From contig NZ_JAWLCK010000143.1 in assembly GCF_041687175.1 (NCBI RefSeq), forward strand, positions 1-5,892: a stretch of 5,892 bases of DNA, written 5' to 3'. This DNA comes from Lutispora sp041687175 (GTDB lineage: Bacteria > Bacillota > Clostridia > Lutisporales > Lutisporaceae). This document shows positions 1 to 5,892 of the stretch, piece by piece. Position numbers and translations under genes: made by a program. The notes under the pieces are model-generated. The model saw only the letters and a list, made by a program, of their open reading frames with translations, had not been told where the DNA came from and did no database searches. How positions within the stretch are numbered: position 1 is the first letter of the stretch; each line of letters begins with the position of its first letter.

Positions 1-40
1 ATAAAAGTAGTGCCAATAATAGTACAAGCTTTCTGTTCAT
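1..40 (-). CDS. 5' end of a gene for an exported protein (partial)
   Basis: Only the first 13 codons lie in the window, reading MNRKLVLLLALLL. A short basic N-terminus (Asn-Arg-Lys) followed by an unbroken hydrophobic run is the start of a signal peptide. The ATG at 40-38 is supported by a strong ribosome binding site, AAGGGGTG at 54-47, six bases upstream. The same octamer at the same distance precedes xylF. The gene lies 106 bases after the interrupted xylF on the same strand. The usual next gene in a xylose operon is the ATPase XylG, which would not begin with a signal peptide. A second substrate-binding lipoprotein, perhaps a functional xylF copy, is therefore more likely. That is inference, because no mature sequence is visible. 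Confidence 0.6.
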   Translation of the reverse strand, partial: MNRKLVLLLALLL

Positions 41-146
41 CTATTTCACCCCTTATTTTTTTTATCAATATATTATATTAGCCTCATAAGGGGTATATTC
101 GTGATTTCAACAGAGCAATCGAGCATGAGTAAAAAAGGTATGCAAT
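41..146 (-). other. Intergenic spacer between xylF and the next gene
   Basis: This 106-base A+T-rich spacer separates the xylF stop from the next start codon. I see no convincing terminator: the best inverted pairing, around CCTTATGAGG at 92-83, is weak and has no T-run immediately after it. A TATAAT hexamer is present on the minus strand, but no -35 element lies at a proper distance. The next gene is therefore probably read through from the operon, possibly helped by a weak promoter here. Confidence 0.4.
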
Positions 147-1259
147 CTATCTTTGTGTAGGTCGTTTATCCTTTGGTATATTCTTGTATACTTCCTCATA
201 TTTCTGATATCCGTCTTTTATAACAGTGCTGATAATATTATCCCGATCCACAGAAATAGGTGTTAACAGCAAGGTGGGAACAACAATCCTTCCATTGTCT
301 ACGCCATTATTACCTGTGAATGCCTCTCCTTCGGCAAGGCTTACCGCAACTGCTGCTGCACCTTCTGCTTCAGCCTTGATCGGTACATACACCGTCATAC
401 TCTGAGTGCCTTCCACAATTCTCTGACAGCCGGCCAAATCCGCATCCTGCCCGGATACTTCCACTTTTCCTGCCAGTCTGTGTCCCGCCAAAGCCTTAAT
501 CGCACCTCCTGCAGTGCCGTCATTTGAAGCTACAACTGCCTTGATATTATCATTGTTATCTGCAAGAGCCTTTTCGACTATATTGCGTGCAACTGAAGGA
601 TTCCAATCCTCCACCCATTTTTCTGCGACTATCTTGATATTGCCTTTTTCAACATATGGTTTAAGTACCTTCAACTGCCCTTCTCTTATCTGTTTAGAGC
701 AGTAATCAGTCTGTGCACCTTCCAAGAGTATGTAATTACCCTTCGGTGCCTTTCTTACCAGATATTCCGCTTGCATTTCTCCTATTTTTACATTGTCATA
801 AGATACGTAGGCGTCAATGATGCAATTCCTTATAAGTCTGTCATAAGCAACAACCGGAACATTCAGCCTGTTTGCTTCTCCGATAACAGAAGCCATTTTC
901 TCACCATCTTGGGGAATTACGACCAGGACATTAATGTTCTGAGCCAGAAGCTTCCTGCATTATTCCACCTGCAGCTCTGCATTACCGTTTGCAGATTGCA
1001 GTATGACCTCCGCACCCAGTTCATTACATTTTGCAATAAAAATATCCCTGTCTACCAGCCACCGCTCTTCCTGAAAACTGGCTATTGAAAAGCCTACCTT
1101 AATGCTCACCTCGTTATTCAAGGAAGCAGTACCTGTTCCAGCTCCGCTTGCGGATACCGTTCCGTTCCGGTTTTCGGTCACCCCGCTTTCACAAGCTGCA
1201 ACTGCGGATATAAGCATGATCACAAGTGCCATAAGAATAATTTTTCTGGACGGACGCAT
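147..1259 (-). pseudogene. xylF: xylF: D-xylose ABC transporter substrate-binding lipoprotein, interrupted by an in-frame TAA
   Basis: The frame is 370 codons long, the normal length for XylF, but codon 100 is TAA (962-960). Both sides are in one frame and align without gaps to E. coli XylF as I recall it. Shared stretches include ERW..DRDIF (65-74), QSANGN (88-93), YDR (139-141), GNY (174-176), WVEDW (215-219), ASND.TAGGAI (244-253), SGQDADLAG (269-277) and VIKDG (346-350). By that alignment the stop replaces a Gln, so CAA to TAA is the simplest cause. The N-terminus is a lipoprotein signal with lipobox VAAC (Cys23) and a Ser/Gly/Thr-rich linker. The product would capture xylose outside the membrane for XylGH. 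The ATG has AAGGGGTG six bases upstream, overlapping the yesN stop. As read, only a useless 99-residue peptide is made, unless the stop is a sequencing error or is suppressed. Restart at the ATG at 896 would give a fragment lacking the signal and most of the first lobe. Confidence 0.9.
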
Positions 1260-1272
1260 AACTCACACCCCT

Positions 1273-2874
1273 TTATTTTACAAGCTTGATATCTTTAAAT
1301 TCGCTGGGTGTCAATCCTGTGACTTTTTTAAAGACCTTGGTGAAGTAATTCGGATCGCTATAGCCTACTTCCCAGCATATATCACTGATATTCCTGCCGG
1401 ATTTCAGAATCAATTTTTTTGCTTCCTCAATCCGGATGTGGGTCAGATAATCTATAAAGCTCTTACTGTATTCATTTTTGAACATCCTGCTAAAATAGTT
1501 GGGGCTTACACATACTTGCTTTGCTACTTCCTCCAGAGTAAGCTCCCTCATATAATTCTCATTAATATATCTGACAGCAAGAAACAGTATCCCTTTTGCC
1601 CGCTTTGTCCGCTCCTCCCTGAATCTGTCGGATATAAGGCGTATATCCTCTTCAAAGGTATGGTAAATTTCCTCCAGTGTTTTCAAACTGTAGTAACGGT
1701 CTTTTCCCGTAATAAAATCCCTTAGACCGCTTTTCTCATTCCCTGCTTCATAAATCAGCCTTGTTAAAGCAAAATATAGTTGTAATAATTCAAATTTGAC
1801 CCTGTTCACATTACACTCAAGTGTTTCCGTCGTATAATCAAATATACCCACGAAAACCCTTATAGCATGCTCGGTAATGCCAAGACGGATTTTCTCCAGA
1901 AGCTGCTTTTCCATTTCATAAGGGTAGTGAAATTGCTTAACAATCTCGCCTTTTATGTCTCCATAATTAACTATGTCCGATCCAAAAGAGTCAATATTGT
2001 TAATGACGGTGAGTGCCTGGTTATAGGAGTGTCTGATTTCACCCAGACTGCTGTGTGCCTCACTAATTCCGAAGCACATTTTCACCTTGAAATTATCCTT
2101 TACTGCATTTCTAATTCTCAGCATTTTCTTAAAGGCACTATCCCTTATATCATAGTCTTGTTCATCTCCTTGTAATGAGAAAACCAAAACTATTTTATTT
2201 GCTATGAAGCTGCTGATCAGACATGGCTTAAGCTCAGGCATGTTGTCCTTTATATATACCTGTATTTTTTCCGTCATCAAGCCCCGCTCCATCTCATCAT
2301 TTATAGCAAGGCTTTCCTCATTTATCATACCAATTGCAATATATCCTGAAGAAATATCTACATCCAGAAGGGAAGCATACCGTCTGATCCTGTCATCATC
2401 ACCCATCATAACTGCAAGAGCTGTCTCAATCTCAAGTACCGGAAGTATGCTCCTCAACCTTTCCTTTATTTCTAATTCTTCCTTGTTTGAACGCTTTTCA
2501 AGTTTTATTTTTTGAAGGACTCCCCCTATCACATTGATAAATTCATCCTTGGCCACCGGTTTTAGAAGGTAATCTTCAATTCCTAATTTTAATGCTTCTT
2601 TTGCATAATCAAAATAGTTGTAAGCCGAGACAACGATGAATTTGCTGTTGGAATTTCTTTTTCGTATTTCCTCTATTGCTTCGATACCATTTATACCAGG
2701 CATTTTAACATCCATCAGCATCAATTCGGGTTTGTGTATTTCAAAGGCTTCTATGGCCTTTCTTCCGGTTTCCACTTCCGCAACCACCTTAAGTTCAGGA
2801 AAATGTCTTCTTATCAATACCTTATAAACTTCTCTTTCAAGAGCCTCATCATCTGCAATAATTACCTTTATCAT
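1273..2874 (-). CDS. yesN: YesN-type response regulator with AraC-family DNA-binding domain
   Basis: This 533-residue cytoplasmic regulator should receive phosphate from the adjacent kinase and activate the sugar-uptake genes. The receiver domain (about 1-125) has the acidic pair D8/D9, phospho-acceptor D55 in LMDVKMPG, S83 and K105 in DYLLKP, so it looks active. The middle (about 150-300) includes CFGISEAHSSLGEIRHSYNQ, which resembles the degenerate GGDEF-like region of CdaR-type regulators; its role is unknown. The C-terminus (about 428-531) is a complete AraC domain with two helix-turn-helix units (about 445-467 and 495-517) and the family signature GYSDPNYFTKVFKK. The ATG overlaps the kinase stop as ATGA, with GGAGGGG just upstream, so translation is probably coupled. 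xylF follows after 13 bases. By context this corresponds to YesN of the C. beijerinckii xylose three-component system. The inducing sugar is inferred from the neighbouring xylF. Confidence 0.92.
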   Translation of the reverse strand: MIKVIIADDEALEREVYKVLIRRHFPELKVVAEVETGRKAIEAFEIHKPELMLMDVKMPGINGIEAIEEIRKRNSNSKFIVVSAYNYFDYAKEALKLGIEDYLLKPVAKDEFINVIGGVLQKIKLEKRSNKEELEIKERLRSILPVLEIETALAVMMGDDDRIRRYASLLDVDISSGYIAIGMINEESLAINDEMERGLMTEKIQVYIKDNMPELKPCLISSFIANKIVLVFSLQGDEQDYDIRDSAFKKMLRIRNAVKDNFKVKMCFGISEAHSSLGEIRHSYNQALTVINNIDSFGSDIVNYGDIKGEIVKQFHYPYEMEKQLLEKIRLGITEHAIRVFVGIFDYTTETLECNVNRVKFELLQLYFALTRLIYEAGNEKSGLRDFITGKDRYYSLKTLEEIYHTFEEDIRLISDRFREERTKRAKGILFLAVRYINENYMRELTLEEVAKQVCVSPNYFSRMFKNEYSKSFIDYLTHIRIEEAKKLILKSGRNISDICWEVGYSDPNYFTKVFKKVTGLTPSEFKDIKLVK

Positions 2875-4415
2875 AGTCTCCCCTCCGACACCTTATCCGC
2901 ATCCTGTTCTGCGACGGCTTCTGCTTCAAATTGGAAGCCATAAGGCAGGAAAAGCTTTATAACAGTTCCACCTCCTACCACACTCTCAATAGTGAACAGG
3001 TCTTTAACCTTATAGAACCCTTGCAGCCTTTTGACAACATTGTTTATTCCAAGTCCGGTGGTATGCCCCTTAAACTCTGAAGTATCGTTTATAACACTAC
3101 GGATTTGGGTTAGCTTTCCGTCATCTATTCCTGTACCTTTATCACTTACCTCAACCACTACCAAGTCCTTATCCTTATAAATATGGAGGCTGATCTCTCC
3201 TCCTTCTTCATTGTTCTCAATACCATGTATGAAAGCATTTTCTACAATCGGCTGCACCGTCATGTTAGGAATTGGAAGGTCCAGCAAGCTTTCATCAATA
3301 TCAAATTCGACCTGGACCCTGTGCTTATATCTTTTTCTTTGAATATAAATATAGTGCCTGATGTTCTCTACTTCATCCCACAACTTCACTATTCTGTCAG
3401 ACCTCCTAAGATTGTACCGCAGAATCTTTGATATAGCTTCAGCAATCTCACAGGTCTCCGATGCTCCCTCCAAAAAAGCTGTGTGATGCAGTGTTGTAAT
3501 AGTATTGAATAAGAAATGTGGATTTACCTGAGCCTGCAGTCTCTTAAGTTCAGCTTCCTGAAGCAGTGCATTGATTCTCAGGTTCTCCATTTCCTTCATC
3601 TGCAACAGGCTTTTCATCTCTGCCTTTTCTTCAATTTCCTCAATATAATCCTTTATATCACAGCTCATACGGAATAGAGTATCCGAAAGTATTTTCAACT
3701 CGTTATGAGGATTAACTCTGACCGGCTCCACCTGAAAGTCACCCCTGGAAATCCTCTCTGCCATCTGAACAAGCTTGTCCACAGGCTTTACGATTGACAT
3801 GTTCAAATATAGGGCAAGCAGAACATACAACAGAACCGACATTATTATCAGCAATATCATAAACGACCGTAATACCACCATCTGCTGCAGAAGATTCTTT
3901 TGGAACAGCTTGCTTTCAGAAATATAGCTCAGGGTCAGTTCGTCTGTACTGTCTTTTATGTACGACTGGATTTTTAATGCTCTTGAAAGTTTTGCGGAGG
4001 AGCCGTCCAGATTTCTTTTCCGGTGTTCATTAATAGCAGCTTCTGCCTCTTCACCATAGGTTTCGAACATATACCTAATGTTCTCAAAAAGAATGCTGTC
4101 TTCTTTCTTGGAAAAGGATAGGCGGGTATCTTTCATCTTTTTGTTTAAGTCCTCGTACTTTTGGTAAAAAGCGCTTATATATGTGCGGTCGCTTTCACTA
4201 AGATATATATTAAGATCGGCACTAATATTCTCAATGGAGTCTGTATAGTCCTCTAAGGTCTTCAGATTAAGATAGACATTATCAAATTGATCGAAGGTCT
4301 TTGCCATATTATAGTATACTATAACGCTAAGCGCACCTATAAAAACAATAACAACAGAAAAATATATAAGTACTTTTTTTCTTAGAGGAATTACATCCCA
4401 GATCTTCCCTCTCAT
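2871..4415 (-). CDS. lytS: LytS/YesM-type sensor histidine kinase
   Basis: This 514-residue membrane kinase starts with a transmembrane helix (about 14-36), followed by a largely helical extracellular part (about 37-178) and a second helix (about 179-205). Next come a HAMP linker (about 206-260, with KPVDKL and RGDF) and a coiled coil (about 256-297). The His_kinase domain has its phospho-acceptor H300 in QVNPHFLFN, and the ATPase domain has the N box QPIVENAFIHG (N393), DKGTGI (425-430), GLGINNV (454-460) and GGGT (481-484). All catalytic motifs are intact. It starts one base after the preceding sensor gene (TAGAATG) and shares a 4-nt ATGA overlap with the regulator gene. The outer region is not a recognisable ligand-binding fold, which fits a kinase that reads sugar through the neighbouring anchored binding protein, as LytS does with XylFII in C. 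beijerinckii. The partner is inferred from gene order. Confidence 0.92.
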   Translation of the reverse strand: MRGKIWDVIPLRKKVLIYFSVVIVFIGALSVIVYYNMAKTFDQFDNVYLNLKTLEDYTDSIENISADLNIYLSESDRTYISAFYQKYEDLNKKMKDTRLSFSKKEDSILFENIRYMFETYGEEAEAAINEHRKRNLDGSSAKLSRALKIQSYIKDSTDELTLSYISESKLFQKNLLQQMVVLRSFMILLIIMSVLLYVLLALYLNMSIVKPVDKLVQMAERISRGDFQVEPVRVNPHNELKILSDTLFRMSCDIKDYIEEIEEKAEMKSLLQMKEMENLRINALLQEAELKRLQAQVNPHFLFNTITTLHHTAFLEGASETCEIAEAISKILRYNLRRSDRIVKLWDEVENIRHYIYIQRKRYKHRVQVEFDIDESLLDLPIPNMTVQPIVENAFIHGIENNEEGGEISLHIYKDKDLVVVEVSDKGTGIDDGKLTQIRSVINDTSEFKGHTTGLGINNVVKRLQGFYKVKDLFTIESVVGGGTVIKLFLPYGFQFEAEAVAEQDADKVSEGRL

Positions 4416-4416
4416 T

Positions 4417-5400
4417 CTAATTCATGTCCTTTCTATCGTTAAGAAAACTGTCAACATTCTCCTTCCGGATTTCCAGTATGTTGGGATTTACGGATTCCGA
4501 AATACTCTCCCCCATCAAATGCTTCAACATACATTCCACCGACAGGTAGCCTATGGAATATGTATCTTCCACCAATGAAGCATAGATAATCCCATTTTGT
4601 ATATGCTTCATGATTTCTGTTGAATCCCCCGAACCTATTACCACATTATAGGTTTTATTAAATTCTATCATTGCTCTGACTACTCCCAGGGTACTTTCAG
4701 TATCAGTGCAAAGAAAGGAATCGATCTGAGGTTGGTCCACAAATACAGATTGCACGGTGTTTATGTACTCAATAACACTTGCTTCCGCAACATCAAAAAG
4801 CTCAATACCCATATCAGGATAGTTGCTTATTGTATTCATATAACCTTGCTGCTTCAAATCCGGCTTGGCAGCACCGGGATTGATGAATAAAGCAGTTCTT
4901 GCAAGTCCTTTTGTGGCAGAGTACATCAGTTTTCCTGCATGAACACCATAAGCATAGTTATTGGTTCCTATAAAAGAAATCCTTCTACTGTCAGGCAAAT
5001 CACTTTCTATAAGTATTACTGGAATGTTTTTTTTATGTGCAATCTCAATATATTCACGTACAGCCTCGGTATCAGGCACATTTGTTATGATTCCGTCCAC
5101 TTTTGCAGCAATTGCCTTATCCAGTTCCTCGCAGTGTTCTTCAACCTCCAGAGGCTTAAAATGATGAAACATTACCCCTATGTCAAAATCCTTCGCCGCT
5201 TTTTTTAGTCCTTCCTCCAAATTTTTCTTGTAATTATCGCTGCTTCCCGAATAAACACAAACAATCCTCCTGGATGAACTACCAAAGGATGCTGTTCTAT
5301 CCTCTTTGTCATACTTGAGACTTGATAATGAAAGCAGCACTACCGTAGTAGATATTAATACCAATATTACCGGAATCAACATACTCATTCTAATCCTCAC
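4417..5400 (-). CDS. xylFII: Membrane-anchored periplasmic-binding-protein-like sugar sensor (XylFII-type)
   Basis: This 327-residue protein has a hydrophobic N-terminal segment (about 7-25) without a lipobox cysteine, so it is probably held by an uncleaved anchor facing outward. The rest is a type-I periplasmic-binding fold of the ribose/xylose class: IVCVYSGSSDNYKKNLEEGL (46-65), VDGIITNVPD (101-110), NIPVILIESDLP (125-136), FIGTNNYAYGVHAGKLM (143-159), FLCTDTESTLGVVRAM (229-244) and VVIGSGDSTEIMKHIQNG (253-270). It heads the kinase-regulator pair and ends one base before the kinase. In the known clostridial xylose system such a protein signals to the kinase instead of feeding a transporter. 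The start is GTG at 5400-5398 with GGAAGAGG seven bases upstream. An ATG at codon 5, preceded by GTGAGG, is a credible alternative. Xylose as ligand is inferred from the neighbouring xylF; another pentose or oligosaccharide is possible. Confidence 0.82.
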   Translation of the reverse strand: MRIRMSMLIPVILVLISTTVVLLSLSSLKYDKEDRTASFGSSSRRIVCVYSGSSDNYKKNLEEGLKKAAKDFDIGVMFHHFKPLEVEEHCEELDKAIAAKVDGIITNVPDTEAVREYIEIAHKKNIPVILIESDLPDSRRISFIGTNNYAYGVHAGKLMYSATKGLARTALFINPGAAKPDLKQQGYMNTISNYPDMGIELFDVAEASVIEYINTVQSVFVDQPQIDSFLCTDTESTLGVVRAMIEFNKTYNVVIGSGDSTEIMKHIQNGIIYASLVEDTYSIGYLSVECMLKHLMGESISESVNPNILEIRKENVDSFLNDRKDMN

Positions 5401-5407
5401 AATTGTT

Positions 5408-5415
5408 CCTCTTCC
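5408..5415 (-). promoter_or_regulatory. Ribosome binding site of the sensor gene
   Basis: GGAAGAGG on the minus strand lies seven bases before the GTG at 5400. This supports the GTG start. However, the GTGAGG formed by the GTG codon itself could serve the ATG four codons later, so the start is not fully settled. Confidence 0.6.
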
Positions 5416-5450
5416 TTTTCTGAATAAAGATAGATCAATAAAAAATCAAC

Positions 5451-5460
5451 TTGTATACAA
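5451..5460. promoter_or_regulatory. Perfect palindrome TTGTATACAA at the predicted transcription start
   Basis: TTGTATACAA is identical on both strands. It sits between the -10 box and the first bases of the predicted transcript, where a bound repressor would block initiation. It may be an operator, but a 10-base palindrome can arise by chance in A+T-rich DNA. Confidence 0.3.
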
Positions 5461-5462
5461 AA

Positions 5463-5491
5463 ATTATCCCATAGTTTTCTGCATTATTCAA
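5463..5491 (-). promoter_or_regulatory. Predicted operon promoter (TTGAAT-17 bp-GATAAT)
   Basis: On the minus strand, TTGAAT (5491-5486) and GATAAT (5468-5463) are separated by exactly 17 bases. They match the housekeeping consensus at four and five of six positions. The predicted start is near 5456, giving a leader of about 55 bases before the sensor gene. A -35 box weaker than the -10 box suits an activated promoter. Found by inspection only. Confidence 0.55.
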
Positions 5492-5504
5492 CACGTTTAC
5501 CTTA

Positions 5505-5573
5505 TGTTGCAATGGATGGGATTCATATGATCTGTTGCATAAAAATGGAATGCTGTGACATAGTTTGTTGCAA
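5505..5573 (-). repeat. Three same-direction copies of TGCAACA upstream of the operon promoter
   Basis: On the minus strand, TTGCAACA occurs at 5573-5566, ATGCAACA at 5540-5533 and TTGCAACA at 5512-5505, all in the same orientation. The spacings are 33 and 28 bases. The nearest copy lies 13 bases upstream of the -35 box. AraC-family activators usually bind direct repeats just upstream of -35, so these could be sites for the YesN-type regulator. The distal copy also lies inside the structured-RNA candidate. The protein-site link is inference. Confidence 0.4.
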
Positions 5574-5752
5574 ATTCCGACTATCGGGAAAGTATGTCCT
5601 CATCGCCTTTCAAAGCCAGCAAAATCACTGGCGGGGGTCCCATCTCTGCTTGCCCGTCTGGTTATTTTGCCCGAGGGTATTGCGTTCCGAGGTCAGTGAA
5701 AGGCTTCTTCGGAGATACTTCCCCACGTCGGTGTTGATTGTTCTATAACAGC
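5541..5752 (-). ncRNA. Candidate structured small RNA of about 200 nt, class unresolved
   Basis: Read on the minus strand, this block folds into a long rod. From the outside inward, GCTGT (5752-5748) pairs with ACAGC (5556-5552), and ATAG (5746-5743) with CTAT (5563-5560). CCGAC (5731-5727) pairs with GTCGG (5581-5577), GGGGAAGTAT (5724-5715) with ATACTTTCCC (5595-5586), TCC with GGA, and GCCTTTCA (5704-5697) with TGAAAGGC (5612-5605). The apex contains a hairpin at 5632-5615. Two positions pair as G-U on the minus strand but would be A-C mismatches on the plus strand, which favours minus-strand transcription. A promoter places the start at the base of the rod, and TTTTT (5545-5541) follows its 3' side. 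G+C is 54% over 5581-5730 against 29% over 5401-5550. No frame here looks like a protein. The size and rod shape recall 6S RNA, and raiA-type clostridial RNAs are another candidate. I could not match a signature of either, nor of SRP RNA, RNase P RNA, tmRNA or a T-box. Confidence 0.55.
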
Positions 5753-5758
5753 TTCTGC

Positions 5759-5787
5759 AATATATCACAAACCAGGATTGCTGTGAA
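5759..5787 (-). promoter_or_regulatory. Predicted promoter of the structured RNA (TTCACA-17 bp-TATATT)
   Basis: TTCACA (5787-5782) and TATATT (5764-5759) on the minus strand are 17 bases apart and each matches consensus at five of six positions. The predicted start, about seven bases further on, is near 5752. That is the first base of the outermost stem of the structured RNA. The coincidence supports both calls. Confidence 0.55.
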
Positions 5788-5845
5788 TATTGAGGAGTAG
5801 CCTTTGCGTAGGAACCTTAGAGCTTCTTAACGAAATGGAGGAATA
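5788..5845. other. Spacer without a recognisable gene
   Basis: No reading frame or RNA signature is apparent here. Two similar strings, GAGGAGTAGC (5792-5801) and GAGGAATAGC (5838-5847) on the plus strand, form an imperfect direct repeat differing at one base; its meaning is unclear. Confidence 0.3.
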
Positions 5846-5885
5846 GCAGCATCAACTGTTTGAGCGGAGCGAGTTTTGATGCTGC
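5846..5885. repeat. Perfect 10-bp inverted repeat at the right edge
   Basis: GCAGCATCAA (5846-5855) and TTGATGCTGC (5876-5885) are exact inverted copies around a 20-base loop containing TTGAGCGGAGCGAG. The stem would be stable in RNA and could be the terminator hairpin of a gene beyond the right edge. No T-run follows it on the plus strand within the seven remaining bases, and none follows closely on the minus strand. A dispersed intergenic hairpin repeat is the alternative. Confidence 0.45.
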
Positions 5886-5892
5886 CCGTAAT

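Noticed and set aside
41..146. Intrinsic terminator or full promoter between xylF and the next gene
   Set aside because: No stable stem followed by a T-run is seen, and the TATAAT hexamer has no acceptable -35 partner at 16-18 bases.
147..896. Independent 249-residue protein starting at the ATG at 896
   Set aside because: It begins in the middle of a conserved XylF domain, has no signal peptide and is in frame with the upstream fragment. It is the downstream part of the interrupted gene, although weak re-initiation (GGTGAG before the ATG) cannot be excluded.
960..962. Stop-codon reassignment or selenocysteine-type recoding
   Set aside because: The four complete genes end normally with TAA, TAG or TGA, the codon here is TAA and not TGA, and no recoding hairpin is evident just downstream.
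1102..1725. Plus-strand 207-codon open frame
   Set aside because: It lies opposite xylF and the AraC domain of the regulator, both of which have clear family motifs. It has no start signal and no family features of its own.
5512..5748. Plus-strand 78-codon open frame
   Set aside because: It has a Cys-rich, low-quality composition, no ribosome binding site and no recognisable family. It lies across paired segments of the structured-RNA candidate, and base pairing explains the region better.
5552..5752. Group II intron, T-box leader, SRP RNA, RNase P RNA or tmRNA
   Set aside because: The signature sequences expected for each (for example the T-box AGGGTGG motif, the SRP GGAAGGAAGCAG motif, or intron domain V) are not present on either strand.
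5541..5892. Insertion-sequence remnant as the source of the G+C-rich block
   Set aside because: I found no transposase-like frame, no terminal inverted repeats bounding the block and no target-site duplication. The internal pairings follow an RNA-like pattern.

Overview
The window is about 40% G+C. It carries one minus-strand sugar-sensing and uptake operon, read from right to left, with a compact G+C-rich structured-RNA candidate upstream of it. Strong AGGAGG/AAGGGG-type ribosome binding sites, the LytS/YesN-type two-component pair and the low G+C content point to a Gram-positive anaerobe of the Clostridia. A cellulolytic or saccharolytic relative of Ruminiclostridium/Acetivibrio is possible, but that is inference; no marker gene is present.

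Layout from the operon start: (i) 5400-4417, a membrane-anchored periplasmic-binding-protein-like sugar sensor; (ii) 4415-2871, a LytS/YesM-type sensor histidine kinase; (iii) 2874-1273, a YesN/AraC-type response regulator; (iv) 1259-147, a XylF-type D-xylose-binding lipoprotein gene interrupted by one in-frame TAA at codon 100; (v) 40-1, the first 13 codons of another gene with a signal-peptide-like start, running off the left edge. Spacing in the first four genes is 1 nt, a 4-nt overlap and 13 nt, so they look co-transcribed. The order matches the three-component D-xylose system described in Clostridium beijerinckii (XylFII-LytS-YesN controlling xylFGH): the anchored binding protein perceives sugar outside the cell, the kinase relays this, and the regulator switches on the ABC importer genes.

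Upstream of the operon, 5401-5551 is A+T-rich. It holds a good promoter (TTGAAT-17 bp-GATAAT), a perfect 10-bp palindrome at the predicted transcription start, and two of three same-direction copies of TGCAACA that could be activator sites. From 5552 to 5752 lies a block whose core is about 54% G+C, against about 29% in the operon leader. On the minus strand it folds into a long irregular rod. Its 5' end coincides with the start predicted from its own promoter (TTCACA-17 bp-TATATT), and its 3' end is followed by a T-run. I read it as a small non-coding RNA of about 200 nt whose class I cannot fix from sequence alone. The right edge holds a perfect 10-bp inverted repeat.

The two main points of interest are the single nonsense codon in an otherwise intact xylF, followed at once by another exported-protein gene, and the structured RNA.
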